DNA of 63,855 nt. Origin: Rodentolepis nana. Lineage: Eukaryota; Platyhelminthes; Cestoda; Cyclophyllidea; Hymenolepididae. Both the position numbers and the translations under genes were made by a program. Numbering within the stretch: position 1 is the stretch's first letter; each line of letters begins with the position of its first letter. Shown here one piece after another: positions 25,601 through 37,600 of the stretch. The notes under the pieces were generated by a model. The model was given only the letters and a program-made list of their open reading frames with translations. It did no database searches and was not told the origin of the DNA. The stretch covers positions 1 through 63,855 of the forward strand of contig UZAE01012098.1 of assembly GCA_900617975.1 (NCBI GenBank), read 5' to 3'.

Positions 25601-28600
25601 GCAACTTGCAACTTCCGGAAAGCTGCTGCTGTCTGCAAAAAACATATAGTTAAAGTTGTAACCAAAGCTTTGGTTGTAACCAAGTTGTAACCATCTAACA
25701 GCCCTGGTAATATAAGTATCCCAATCTCGATAAGAATTATATAATATTCAATATTCTGGTAGAATTATATAAAATAGTAATTAGCTTCAGTGGAATTTTT
25801 ACATGTGCACAGGGCCTGACCAATTACTTACCACGGTCGCATGCACTTCTTAAAATTATCCATTACATTTCGATGCAAAATGGGCAAAAGCATATTTGAA
25901 ATGAGCAAGGTAACTAATTGAGCAAGTTTAATCCAAAACGTTGTAGAATTTGAATCAAAAGATTGAAAATAAATGCAAGGGAATGTAGAAACACGGTACC
26001 AGATAAAATGAACTAGAAAATAGGGAAATCGAATTACCACTGAAGTTGACAACTTTACATAATTTAAAGACAGGCATTGACTTTATAGTAAGCGAAGATA
26101 ACAATTAGAATAGCAAAACATGAACTATTTCGAGGGCTCCATGGATCAGCTCAGTGAAATTATAATTAATAAATTAATAGGAAAACATTTTTTCACTGCA
26201 AATTATATAACTCTGATCAATCATAGGATGTATAACGAATGTAATCATAAAATGACACATACCTCGAGATATTTCACTCTTGAAAAGTGCCGTCGAAGCA
26301 AGCTCTTTAGCCTCAAGTCTGGCTTCGATCGGTTCATGAATACAACTTCTACATCTGTTCGCCTTCGATCAGGATGGAGAAAGTCGTCAAGGAAGTGTTT
26401 CACGGATTCTGTTGTCACATCACCACAGACAACAACATGTCGCTTTCCCGGCCGAGATAAGTATTTTCCATTATATTTACTGGTGTTGAGAAACATTTCA
26501 ACGATTTCAGGGATGCAGTAGGCGAAGGCTGCGAGAGCGCAGAGTATGAAAACAGATGTGAAGAAGCGACCGAGAGTAGTTTGTGGAGTTATATCACCAT
26601 AACCGACTGTTGACATGGTTACAATAGCAAAGTAGAGGCATTCTAGATAGGTGAGACGATGAGCATTGCCATATGGTGGGGATGCAAAAGGATCGCCCGT
26701 ATTTTCCAGTAGGTAGATCATTCCAGCACCTATTGGAAAATAAATTGCCAGCAAAAAATGCTACAATATTTACATTTTTAATTGTCATGAAATGGCGAAA
26801 CGTTCATATATTTTAATTGTCCTTTCTAAATTGGACGCAAACCGTTTATGACACTTTTAAGGAAGCAAGAAAAAAATTTTGCTCCATGTAATTTATTACC
26901 TGAGATTAGGTTCCATTTTCCGTTGAAAGTAAGCTTAGAAACCCAAGTAAATTAATTTATTTCAATCCTCGGTGGGTACGTAATGACGGCACGCAAAATA
27001 TGTTTTCACTTGACGGCAAAGTATCCTTTCATAGGTTAGGATTAGATTGAGTTTCCACTTAGATTAAATGAATAATTTTATTAAAGAAAGAAATTAAAAT
27101 TTGATGTTATTTATTTTTAACATTAGCATATTTGTTTAAGTGTGCTAAATAGCATGACCGTTTCTACGGTGAATTTCGCAATAAAGTCTACCAATATCGC
27201 ACTTACGTGATATTGTTCAGTTCCAAATTGGTGGTTATTCTGAGGGGCTAAATATGGTGCATCACAGTGTCTGGTAAATTGGGTTAATTCGCAGTTACTT
27301 ATGAACGACTTTTACCATCACAAATCTACCAAGATTAATTTCCTAGAACATTTCAGCTGGCCTTGAGAAAGTACAGTCTACTGTTTGATGAATAAATGTT
27401 ACCAATAATTTACTGTGTGCTTTATTTTCTTTATAAGCACAAAATTAACTTTGGTGTTGGTCATTCTCGAGGTAAATTACAAAATAAAGTAACCTGCTTA
27501 CGTAGTATCTTTGTATCTATTGCTTAAATACTTTGGGTAGTCAAATGAGAAATATTTGATGACCAAAAGGAAGTTTTTGATACTTTCTTCTTCTTTTAGC
27601 AAAATAAGAGTTAATTAGAGGGTGAAATACTAAGAATTGTTGCAACATACACAAACTGTCACCATCATTAAGTCGTTTGAGAGTATCTGAGTAGAAGTAA
27701 TCAGTGAACAGATTCTAGAAAGTTTTCCCATGAGTACTTTTGTAATGAGTGTTGCCCAATGTTAATGGGTTTGTCTCAAAGCCCTGAATTATCTCAAACC
27801 AAGGAGTTAAAATATCATTGTTCAAAGCCGAATTAATCTAAGCTTTCAGGTTGAGACTGAGATTGCAAATAATGCAAAATTAAAATTTCTTTCTCGATTT
27901 TATGTTCTTTTCTTGAAGTTTAGAATGTTGGGTTGCTTCAAATTATTTATTTCTTGCTTATGAAAAAGGAGTATTGTATAGTAGAATTGCTTTCAGTGTA
28001 TTTGATCATTTTTGTGACGTTTATACCCATGAGCAGAAATCAACAGGGAGGGATAATTGAATTAATTTAAACAAAAATGCCTCTATGTTTATTTTGAAAG
28101 AAGATCCTCGTAGACGTCGTAAAACTGAAGCGCACAATAAATTCAGTTTGGCATTTGCTGCCGGTGGACCTTAAAGAATGCATTGAATGATAAGATACGC
28201 AAATTTAAAGAATCACTTGCCAAGCTGGGAACTCAACTGCGTAGTCTGTAGTCTTGCATTTTACGCCGTCGGTTGTTAAAATCGGATAAAATGTCCTAGT
28301 AAATTGTTTGAAGAAATTCGAGTTACACATTACAAAACCACAAAGTGGGAGATGATCAAATAGAAAGATAAAGTAACTAACGCGAGATGATATTTACATC
28401 ACACTCTGTTTAAAACGTCGAATCTGCCCCATCTATTTAGTTTTCTTTATTAGGGACATTATTAAATAATTAGAGCTCATTTAGGGAGAGATAAAATGGA
28501 ATGAAAACTTACTCCAAATAGAAGTTCTTTTAGCTGGCAATTAACTTGCTTCTAATATTTGAAATAATGCGATTGTTTATTGATTGATCATAATGATGAA

Positions 28601-31600
28601 GGTAAAGGCAAGCAGTACCCTTGAAGTCAGTCCTTCAATTTTAGGGTTTACATTTGTTCATACTTTTCATAACCTCGATTACGTCCAGTGCACTAGAACT
28701 ATGTCCTTGATTGATGAAATGACAGTGTATTAAAATAGAACTGTTTTCGGTTCATATAAACAATGTTTCACTATTCACGACATAAATGTGTCTTACCTGC
28801 CAGCCAAATCGCGAGGAAGAAGGAGCTCAACTGGCATAGTCGCAGCGCAGAAGCAGATTTAATGATGTTCAAGTTATGCAATACTTCAGCTAGATTGAAG
28901 AGCCTGAAGATACGCATAAAACGAAGACCCATCCATGTTCTCTTAAGTGCAAATGCCAGTAAACACGGAGGTACCGTACAATAGTCTAGGAGGGAGAACG
29001 GATCTACCCAGAAGATGAGTTTATTATCAGAGGCAGCCCAACGTATAAGAAAGTGAAGTAGAAAGAAGAGATTGAAGAGAAAATCCAGAAGACGATGTCT
29101 TCGACCCTTGTGGCCGCATTTCTCTATCTCGTTTGGCCATTGACTTGCCTCTGATACGTAAATCCCGAAAGATGCAAGTGAAAGCAGCATTGATAGTGCT
29201 ATGAAAGTTCGGCCAGGGATGTATTGATAACTCAGTAGACGTATAGCTGATCCTCGAACGCACTTCCGCAACCATTTATATCCTTGGGAAAGAATCAGGA
29301 GGAATTAGTTTTTCAAACCGGTTGTCGATTTCATTAGAAAATAATAACTTTTCTAGGATAGGTGTACTATATGTTTACCGGGGTAATTGATTTATGCATA
29401 ATGCAATTCTAGCATTCAAACACACATACTCACAGCTTTACATCGTTCCGTCTAAAAGATGTTAATTTTTCTTATGTTCATAAAAAATCAAAATTTCAAA
29501 AACGGCCACCCCAACCTGATTTGCCCTAATTCTTTTGGAAATAATACAAATTTTGCTCGTTTAGTATTTCCGTCTTTCCTTTCCAATCCCAAATCCCATC
29601 TCCAGCTCACCTATTTTCTCTCCACACATCTTCAAATCTTTGCATAATTTGCATGGTGTAATTCAAATCTGGAGTTTCATGTTTGGGAATGACCGTTTTA
29701 TCCTGATAGTCAATGTAAAGATATCCAAATTTGTGAGAGATATCCTTCAGTCTAATCTTGACAACATTCTAAATTAATTCTACTGGTAAATTTGTGCTAA
29801 TTTATAATTAATTGTAGCATGCCTGAACGAATTCGCCTCCATTCTAAAATTTAATCTTCCAAAATTGTCTTTCTTTTTTATCAAAACTCTGTTTGAATTT
29901 CTCCATATTTTTTTCCTATTAGCTTAGTTAATTTTCCGTAATTTGAGAATATAAAAGAAGAATAAGTTAATTTTATTAAATAATAATTTTCAGCTTTAGC
30001 TATACATTCACTTTGACCATATCTTTAACTAGAATTGTAATTCGAAGCTTGGATTCCTTCCATAAAACTTGGCTGATGTTTGGTACTTGCACGCTTAAAT
30101 AAGATCATCAGTTACTAAATAAAAATTTGTATTTACGCGGAAAAATAAATTTAATCTATTGAAATCATATCATTCCATCATTTTCTTGTGAATTAAATTT
30201 ATTAAAATCTGTGATATTTGGTTCGTATAAACAGTCGAAAATATCCAAAAAGGATGTTTCTATCTGGGGATTTAAAGGAAAATTCTAAGAGGAACTAATA
30301 AGATCGACCAGTAAAATTGATTAGCTGCACAGAACGAATTCCATCAGCAGTTTAGAGGTTGGATATTGGAATTTGGGTTTTGAAAAATGAACCAGTAAAG
30401 TGTAAATTAAGTCAATTATTTCTCAAAGTTTATTTGTTAATTAACAAAATTGGGAAGGAAAACTATTATGATATTTGTTCTCTGCAGAACTAAAAGACAA
30501 CGTGGGCACGTTAAATTGACAAATTGAATAAAATAACAAGTAAAATAGTATTTACATAGCCTGTTGTGAGAAAATATTTTAGACGTACTATCTCTAATGA
30601 TCTAATTATTTCCGAAGGAATGAAATATCCTTAAAACGGTTAAATTTGACACTCAATGACATGTCTGTTTTTGACAAATAATCGATTATCGTTAGGAAAA
30701 ATTGCAAAAATTTTCTAAGTATTTTTTTACGACTCGGAAAAAGCTGTCTTATTTTATTGCTATATAGTATGAGTAATTGACCTAAGCGTGATGACTACTT
30801 ATTAATAGATTTGAACAAATACAAAAAATAGATATTTTAAAACTTCAAGATTTGGATTTTAGCAGAATGGAAAGAAAATAGTAGCAAAGCGATTTGTTTT
30901 AAATTACCACGGATTAATATCATTTCGAATAAATCTAACATTTGAGGGAACTAGTAGATTACAATACCATTGTTTCCGAGAAAAGGGTAGAGCCAAGAGT
31001 AAACAGATTTTAGCACTTTTTAATGAACAATGATATTCACTAAACTTTCCTTACTAAGCTTCAATTAAATTATCCCAAAGTGAGTATGCCTTAAATTTAG
31101 CCATTCACTCTAATAAAATCTGCGTTCAAGAAAAATGTCGACATATCAAACAAACAGTTTTCTGTTGTAAGGTGAAACAGACTGTGGCTGTAATCTCACC
31201 AACCAGAAAGAAATCGCTTAGCTAAAAGCAGGTAAAAATGAGCATCCAGCGGCCTTCGAAAGTTTCAAATTACAAATTTTCTCAAAGGCATAGTCTCAAG
31301 GTGCTGGAAAGCGTATTGTAAATTTTGTTACGCTTTCCTTACACCTGCATAGAACTCACGTTTTAGATCCACCTTTCTATCCTTTACACTTCTAAACTCC
31401 ATACTGCCTTTTTAGAACTGAAAAAATAAGTTTCTTAATTTAAGTCATTTGGTAACATCGGCATTGAAGATTATATAAACTTTATTATACTATTTGATAA
31501 GTCCCATTAACTTGCCATATATTTGAACGACGTTTGAGTTATGAACTAAAATTGATAGTAAAATTTATATTTAGAGTAAAAATGAAGATCTCTCATAAAC

Positions 31601-34600
31601 CAGGCTTTTCTTACAAAATGTACAATTTAAAAATCAATGTTATATTTAACAATTTCCAACCATTTTTCGTTATACAACCAGGTAAATTTTTAGGAGCCCA
31701 GTTCTAGGACATTTCAAACAGAAAGTACAAGTAAACGCATTTGGAATAATGCCGAATGCCTGTCTACATTTTTCAACCTTGGTTGCAAAGAGCAGTGACC
31801 TCGACTAAATGCCAGTCCTTAAAATTGGCCCTTTATTGAGGTATAAATATACATATATTCAGGGTTAAAGCCACTGAATTTCGCTTATGCTTGAATAAAT
31901 AAATGTGCTATAGAGGAATGCTTAAACCGTTAATACTATTCAAATGCATCTACACATGGTTCAGAAAGATGTAAATGAAATTACCGCCCAATAATCTTAA
32001 AAAGTTTGCAAGCTTATACTGGAGACACAAACATAATAAAACTCAGATATTGTAATAGCAAAATTTGCCTTGGGTGTTATATTGTGTACTAGTCCTCTTA
32101 AGATAATTTTGGTTACAGAACCATTTAGAAATTCAAATATTTCACAACGCTTCATCAGAGCAGGATTTTTGGCTCTCATACTGGACTAGTTTGCCATTAA
32201 GCACGGTTCAGTTACTCTCATATGGTTAAGAGGTTGATGTCTGTCTACACTGCAGTGGAAAATATGAAATTTGAAATGCTTCACGATAATATAACTCGAA
32301 ATTTATTTCTGAAGAAATATTTTCAAACTTGAGAATTTTATGACAAAATTTCATAAAGTAAAGAGAACGCAATGAATGAGTTTTATCATAAAACTGTACA
32401 GATCCGAGAAATTCTGCCACTCAATTGACAATAACGTTACTTTATATTCAACTTAGAAACTCTTTACATCAGAGCTAACATTTCATGTGAGACGTTTAGT
32501 GGAATGAATGCGCTAACTTTTTATTTCAATCCATTTACAAAAAATAACTTAAAGTATTTTAATTTTCGAACTTCTTTTCATTTATCAGATGGAAAAATAG
32601 TGAAAGGTTTATAAAGAGGCTTGAGATCACTTCTAAACAGATCCTGAAAAAAGACAATCAAATGTAGAAATTAACATCTGTAAGCAAAATTAAAAGAAAG
32701 GCGTATCAGCTAGAAGTTTCTTCATTATTTAAATAAATAATTCATCAAATGTTCAAGAAGTTTTAGAATTGCGTGTCACAGTCCACTTGCAGAAGTGTAA
32801 CCACCATTATGAGAATGGTAAAATCATTAAGTCATTGAAAATTATCCAGCACCGAGAAAGGATTTTTTCATGCTCTGTGACGAATTTAATTTGGTTTTTA
32901 AACTTCGACATTGCAAAATTGCAGACGAATAAAAAAATTTGCATTTGAGAACCGTCATTTCTAAATCCTTTACGTAAATCAAGATAGACTAGTATAACTA
33001 AAGAAAAGACTAATAACTTCTGAAAACGGGAACAATTTTTGAATAAAGCGGGCTAAACACTATTTTGATCATGAAGAGAGTGTTGGTTGTGGGACCTAAC
33101 TACTAAATTTTGCAATACACTCTTGCATTTTTGGGGTAAATATGATTACGAGAGACAAACACCACAAGTTCCAGTTATATCCCCTATGGTACATCGAAAG
33201 TTTTACCTGATTTAATATTCCTGTTTATGCCTTTATATACTGGATTCAATGAAAAGTAAGACTAATCAAGCCATGTATGCCAATAATGCTTACTTTGCTA
33301 TTGAATATATATTTAAATGCTATGGCAACTGCCGACCTATAATTTCAAATTTGATGGGTACACAGTTGTCTCTAATTATATAGTGCAAGCATATAGGCGT
33401 TTGTAACGAATTATTTTAATACAAATGAAATTAAGGGCGAATTTAACCTACGATTTAAACAAACGCGAATATTTAAAAAAAACAAGATGAATTTCTGGAC
33501 GTAGTCATGGACCCAATTTATAGTCACTGCATTGACAAACCTAACTCACCAACATAAGGCTAACTTTCTTTCAACGAAGATGAAAATGCTTATATAAATT
33601 ATATATTATAGTATTTCGGTCTAATGAGGCTTCATTCATAAAAATAAGTACGAATGAACAGTGGCAAAATAATCCGATGTTTGAGAGGTAAGTTTTGAGA
33701 GAATTATATTTCAATGTTATTCTCCTTATAAGAAAAGTATGCCTTAATGGTTTCTGTAGACGAATAAAACACGCAAAATCTGTTACCTCGCTTGTTTTAC
33801 CTAAAAGTGCTCAATTTACCTCAACACAGGTTCCATTCACTACACGTTGTTCCTTCTCCCGTTTCTAAATTCCTATTTCAAATTCTTCTTCCTATTCTTT
33901 TGAATTGTCACTGTTACCTGATAGCCTATAGAGGATTATTGATTCTTAAGAGGGTATTTCTAGTTTCAAATCTTTGAGAAATTTGAAGTAGTCTAACTGA
34001 GGGGACTGGATGAAGTTTTTCTTTCACTTTCGAGTATTTTTGGTTAATTTAAAATGACAGTCCTTTCTCACTACCTGAACTCCATAGTGCTATCAAATTC
34101 TTTAGCAAGTTTTTTACCCAACAGCTGAAAGAAGTATTTCCAAATCGTAAAATGAGGTTATGATGTATCAATAAAAAAAGATGAACTTAAAACTGGTAAT
34201 ACTATTTTAGATTTATTCATGCATCTGAGTTCGTTTCACAAACTCACCATTTTGCATCTTTCTTCCCATCACCAGACATTTTGCTTTGCATCTGTCTCCT
34301 CTCTGAGATTGTTCCATTTCTGATAATTGTGAACTGCTAACCGGAACATCCAGAAATATACTTGAGCCGGGAAAAGCCCCAGTGCTTACGTGCCAGTCAG
34401 TCTGGTTTGTGAAATGACTTATTCTTTTTCGTTTACGAAGCCAAGCAACACCATAGTTAATGCCTTGCTGAATCAAGATGAACAGCAGGCCTCCAAAGAA
34501 AGTGGCCATAATTGAGATAATATAATATGGCCAATAGCGTTCATTCATGCATGAGATATCGCGGTGGGGTTTTGTTGAATTAGATTGAACAGTAGTAATT

Positions 34601-34611
34601 TTGTGATCCAT
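6384..34611 (-). CDS. slo1: Slo1/BK calcium- and voltage-activated potassium channel alpha subunit (7 exons, whole gene)
   Basis: Join of 34611-34248, 29282-28797, 26729-26263, 18701-18510, 16465-15734, 11544-11208 and 7699-6384. All junctions are GT/AG, phases agree (1,1,0,0,0,1), and the 3894 nt total is divisible by three, giving 1297 residues. Order: extracellular N-terminus, S0 (~27-47), S1-S4 (147-250), S5, pore with TVGYGD (324-329), S6 with PEIVE (357-361), RCK1, CxxCH linker, RCK2. Voltage-sensor residues match Slo1: D188, R202, D221 and R242/R245/R248. Tetramers of this family conduct K+ out of excitable cells in response to depolarisation and cytosolic calcium. Oddities: no canonical Asp-rich calcium bowl, no Gly-Gly hinge in S6, a ~98-residue RCK1 insertion and a very short C-terminus. 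S0, the calcium-channel layout and the CxxCH motif favour Slo1 over Slo2 or Slo3. Exon choice rests on homology and splice signals only. Confidence 0.95.
10011..10337 (-). repeat. Dispersed retroposon, near full-length copy in slo1 intron 6
   Basis: Minus-strand copy from the TTTATTTATTTATTTC tail to GGGGTACGCAATAAACTAAC. It is in the same transcriptional orientation as slo1 and forms an inverted pair with the copy at 10592-10893. Confidence 0.85.
10592..10893 (+). repeat. Dispersed retroposon copy in slo1 intron 6, lacking its A-rich tail
   Basis: Starts GGGGGTATGCGATAGACTTA and is collinear with the full-length copies up to CTATCACAAAGCC; the CATTTGATATAAATAA tail is missing. It lies 254 bp from the oppositely oriented copy. 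Confidence 0.85.
11208..11544 (-). CDS. slo1: slo1 exon 6: RCK1-RCK2 linker with CxxCH motif
   Basis: Acceptor TTATTTCAG|GAA at 11544 (phase 0) and donor ATTACCG|GTGGGT at 11208 (phase 1). Residues 748-859. CIRCH (757-761) occupies the place of CKACH in mammalian BK, the reported heme-binding motif, and is followed by CAC, also seen as a Cys pair in Slo1. The rest is a flexible Ser/Thr/Arg-rich linker. Linkers of this kind often carry phosphorylation sites, but none can be assigned here. Confidence 0.9.
11545..15733 (-). other. slo1: slo1 intron 5 (4189 bp)
   Basis: AT-rich, no repeats of the main family and no exon-like ORF with splice sites seen. Intron 4 (16466-18509, 2044 bp) is likewise featureless. 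Confidence 0.8.
15734..16465 (-). CDS. slo1: slo1 exon 5: RCK1 second half with a large insertion
   Basis: Acceptor AACATTTAG|TCT at 16465 and donor TTCACAG|GTAAGA at 15734; 244 codons, phase 0. Residues 504-747. It begins [10 protein letters not shown] and [20 protein letters not shown], near-identical in kind to Slo1. After LFSMRS (residue 552) there are 106 residues before the next conserved Trp, where mammalian Slo1 has 8. Homology resumes at [12 protein letters not shown] and ends at [10 protein letters not shown]. The insertion is Ser/Thr-rich at first, then contains a basic, more helical stretch. I do not recognise it. Confidence 0.92.
18510..18701 (-). CDS. slo1: slo1 exon 4: RCK1 core
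   Basis: Acceptor TTAATAG|GGT at 18701 and donor AATAAA|GTAAGT at 18510; 64 codons, phase 0 both sides. Residues 440-503. The segment [19 protein letters not shown] matches the Slo1 RCK1 calcium-site loop. D469 and D474 stand where mammalian D362 and D367 do, so the RCK1 site looks kept although the Asp between them is Ala. It then runs through [11 protein letters not shown] to the long RCK1 helix. Confidence 0.93.
18702..26262 (-). other. slo1: slo1 intron 3 (7561 bp)
   Basis: The largest intron, between pore/RCK1-start and RCK1 core. It carries short G/C runs and the (AT)n run at 24927. I find no alternative exon of recognisable Slo1 sequence. Confidence 0.8.
24927..24945. repeat. (AT)n microsatellite in slo1 intron 3
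   Basis: About nine AT units followed by GTATG. A second AT-rich run with interruptions lies at 41879-41902, next to the transposase remnant. Confidence 0.9.
26263..26729 (-). CDS. slo1: slo1 exon 3: S5 end, pore, S6 and start of RCK1
   Basis: Acceptor CCAATAG|GT at 26729 and donor CTCGAG|GTATGT at 26263 (phase 0). Residues 284-439. The turret and pore helix lead into [12 protein letters not shown], the K+ selectivity filter. S6 runs from TLGRFF to PEIVEMF. E358 and E361 correspond to the inner-mouth Glu ring that raises BK conductance. Where mammalian Slo1 has ILGGLAMFA, this protein has ILCALAAFA, so the di-glycine hinge is replaced by Cys-Ala. The first Rossmann strand of RCK1 follows ([10 protein letters not shown]). 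Confidence 0.95.
28797..29282 (-). CDS. slo1: slo1 exon 2: voltage sensor S1-S4 and start of S5
   Basis: Acceptor TTTCCCAAG|GA at 29282 and donor GCAG|GTAAGA at 28797; phase 1 in and out. Residues 122-283. S1 is ~147-165, S2 contains D188 and ends near R202, S3 contains D221 ([10 protein letters not shown]), and S4 is [14 protein letters not shown] with R242, R245 and R248. These align with the gating residues D153, R167, D186, R207, R210 and R213 of mammalian Slo1, so voltage sensing should be intact. S5 is split with the next exon at a Gly codon. Confidence 0.93.
29283..34247 (-). other. slo1: slo1 intron 1 (4965 bp)
   Basis: Separates S0 from the voltage sensor. AT-rich, nothing else recognised. 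Intron 2 (26730-28796, 2067 bp) lies inside S5. Confidence 0.8.
34248..34611 (-). CDS. slo1: slo1 exon 1: start, extracellular N-terminus, S0 and S0-S1 linker
   Basis: Encodes residues 1-121 plus one base. I chose the ATG at 34611 (MDHKITTVQ...). The frame stays open further 5' but only from a TTG, and a good splice acceptor (pyrimidine-rich tract, then TAG at 34631-34629) sits just upstream, so a 5' untranslated exon or spliced leader could join there. Residues 27-47 are the hydrophobic S0 with TFFGG, the Slo1-specific extra helix. N11-S-T is a possible extracellular glycosylation site. The S0-S1 linker is basic (WLRKRKR) and about 75 residues long. The donor is ATG|GTGAGT at 34248, phase 1. 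Confidence 0.9.
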
Positions 34612-34629
34612 TGCGTTCTGCTCCACCAC

Positions 34630-37600
34630 TATAATCAGGAGAATCACACCATTCAATCAAGGTTATTCCGTGAAAATTTTCTAATTTAAGTCAGTAGTTT
34701 ATACATACATTTATAGAAAATAAGCTGACGATGATTAAAGATTTATTCCTTATAAATGCCAAAAATTAAAATGCTTTCATATCATTGCGTTAATGCATCG
34801 TTGGAATGGTGCAATGATCTGATAGGAATGTCATATAATAATTAACTGCACAAATTTACTACTTAATTGTCTAGCAATTTAGGCAATCGCAATCAAATGC
34901 TGCAAATATTTATTAAATTTCAAATAAATATCACAAAATTAAATTTCTAAGAATTTATCGTTTGCTATTTGATTTGAATATTAACGTCGAAATTCTTGCT
35001 CATTACATCCCATAAAACCTGAAGGATGTACTAATATTTACAAGGCTTCAATCGGAATCAATCATGTAAATTTTATAACTAAATCTTTCATTCAATTCAC
35101 ACTGATCATCTTTTTAATAAGAAATGTCATAATTCAAATGCTAATTTTGTTATGAAAATTAACAAAGTTGGTTCAGGTTAAAAAAATTTTCTCACAATTC
35201 AAAATTTCAATTTTCTTCCAGTCAAAAATAAAAAATAAAAATAGAAGATGTTTTGTTGCATATGATGTGCACGATTACCTAATTGCTTCTCTGTCGATGC
35301 CAACGAACGAAAGATTGAGAACATTAAACCATGGATATGACCTTCAGGGTTTTATAGTACTTGTATGAATGTTTAATTTGAGAAAAAATATCCGTAGAGA
35401 CCTTCATAGCTCTTGTTTCAAACAATTATCACTGCCATTTTTATTAAAGAAATCCATCATTTTATTGATTTCAGTCGTATTTAAAATGTGAGTATTGGAC
35501 AGAAAAAAACAGGTGTTTAATATTAATATAATCATTGGTAAAATTAAACTTACGACGATGGGAGGATTTGAATCATCATTTATTGATATAAACTTAATTG
35601 ATTTCATTATATTCAAATTCGGCTTGATGATAGTTAAAACACTGTGATATTGAGAAATAATAAAATATACTTTTTCTGTTTTGTATTGGATGTTTAAAGA
35701 AATCCTTTGAACAGGAATTTGCAAGTTTTGAAAAATTTTCCTATCTGTGTATATTTTAGTAGGACTTTCTTTAATATTTTCCTCGCGCTCCCAGTATCTA
35801 ATGTGAAAAATTTTTGAAATTAAATCCTAAATCAGATTTAATTTTTTTTTTGGTCTAAAAATAAGAAATGATTAGTTAATAAGTGAATCAATAAAAAGAT
35901 CCAAGATACTTCAATTTAAAACAATATTAATAATTAATATTTTTTCAAAATATTTCCTATCTTTTTTAAGTTGACTAAAATACAATTTTTCTAACACGCA
36001 TAGTTATTATTCATCTTATTACTAAAAGAAGTATTCCTTGGAAAAATCACTTAACTATAAGAACAATCTACGTCAGAATGCGCATTTCATGTTCAGTGTG
36101 CCAAAAGTGTTTTGCATGTCCATAATTTTCATGATGGATTCGCGAGTTGTTTAAGTAACGTCAAACGATTGCTTTCTTAAATTCAACTTTAAAATAAAAT
36201 TCCGCCCTGTTTCAGTAATCTTCAATCTTATGGAACGATGTTCATTAAATTAAATTTTTTAAAGATAGTGATCGATTATCAGGAGTGCATCTGCTTGCAT
36301 GCCAAATGAAAATGAAAGAAAAATTGTTGCAACAATTTTACAAATCATTTACTCAACATTAAATGAGACAACGAAGCACGAATATTCATGTATTAATGAA
36401 AATATTCTTTCTATATTTAATTATTTGAGATTTAGTAAATAATACTGTTATTATCATAAAATTTACATGCAAATTATATTTTCATCATTGGAATTAACAA
36501 AAAATTCTTTTACTTTTGCCATCTTCGAATTTATATTTTTTGAGCGAGAAAATTAAGTAAATATCTGTTGTCAAATAAATTTAATTAATGATGAAAGATA
36601 ATCATCGAATTGGCAGAATTCCTACGGTAAAAGACTTTTATTTCCCAAAAATTAATTTCCGGCATTAAATTTTTTTAAGCATGAATGTGCATCAGTAAGT
36701 TAATACATAAAAGGGTTGTCAGCATTAGGACAAATCATTGGAGATTTTCTAAGACTGAATTTGCTGAAATCACAAAAATCATACCCAACCGCAGACTAGA
36801 ATTTGCAACTATGTAGAATTCGAACGCATATTGACAGTAGACACACGTGTATTTGTTGCGTACCTTTAATTATGTAAGAAATTTACTTCATTCTTTGTCC
36901 TTTTAATAGGAGTTTTGCCACAAATTCTTTCCAGGGGAAAATAATTAAGCTGACAATTGCCAACTTTAAAATGAATTCAATTGCATGAACACCTGGAACG
37001 TGGATTAAAACTCTGTAGATTAAAGCAAAAGCACTATATTTATACTGGAAGAGAGTAGTGTAGATTTATTTTCATGTTATTCACAAAGACAAATGTTTAT
37101 TTAATTCTCAAATCGTTTATAAAGGAGGGGCGGGGGATAAAGAATGCCTGGTACTTCTGGAAATTAGAAGTGTACACAAACGATGCATTGGGGTCGCTTA
37201 AGTCTCAGGAATCTCCGTTTTAAAATCTTTGCTGTTGAAATTTGCATAATTAGATTGTATTAAGGAAAAAGAATACTCCCATTTATTTACGACTCGCCAT
37301 CACAGCCAATTCATGTATTTTGAGAATCAAAAGCACATTTTACCTTTGTTAAATTAAAAATTAGGAATTGATAAAGAAATAGATATTTACTAGAGATTTA
37401 TTCACTTAAAGAAAAATTAGGCATTGGGAAATTCAGGAATATTTAATAAAATTTCATTTGAAATGAAAAAATAACCTGTTATAATTCGTAAATACTATGA
37501 GTATTACAATTTATATTTAAATACATTTATTTTATTCCATAATAACATTACCTTAGAATTTAGTTCAATTTTAACTATCAATAATAAATTATATATTTAT

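Noticed and set aside
25828..26052. Minus-strand hydrophobic ORF next to slo1 exon 3
   Set aside because: It lies within intron 3, does not align with any Slo1 segment, and exons 3 and 4 already join without missing residues.
35404..35724. 106-codon minus-strand ORF in AT-rich intergenic DNA
   Set aside because: Composition is dominated by Ile, Asn and Lys as expected from AT-rich noise, with no motif or splice context.
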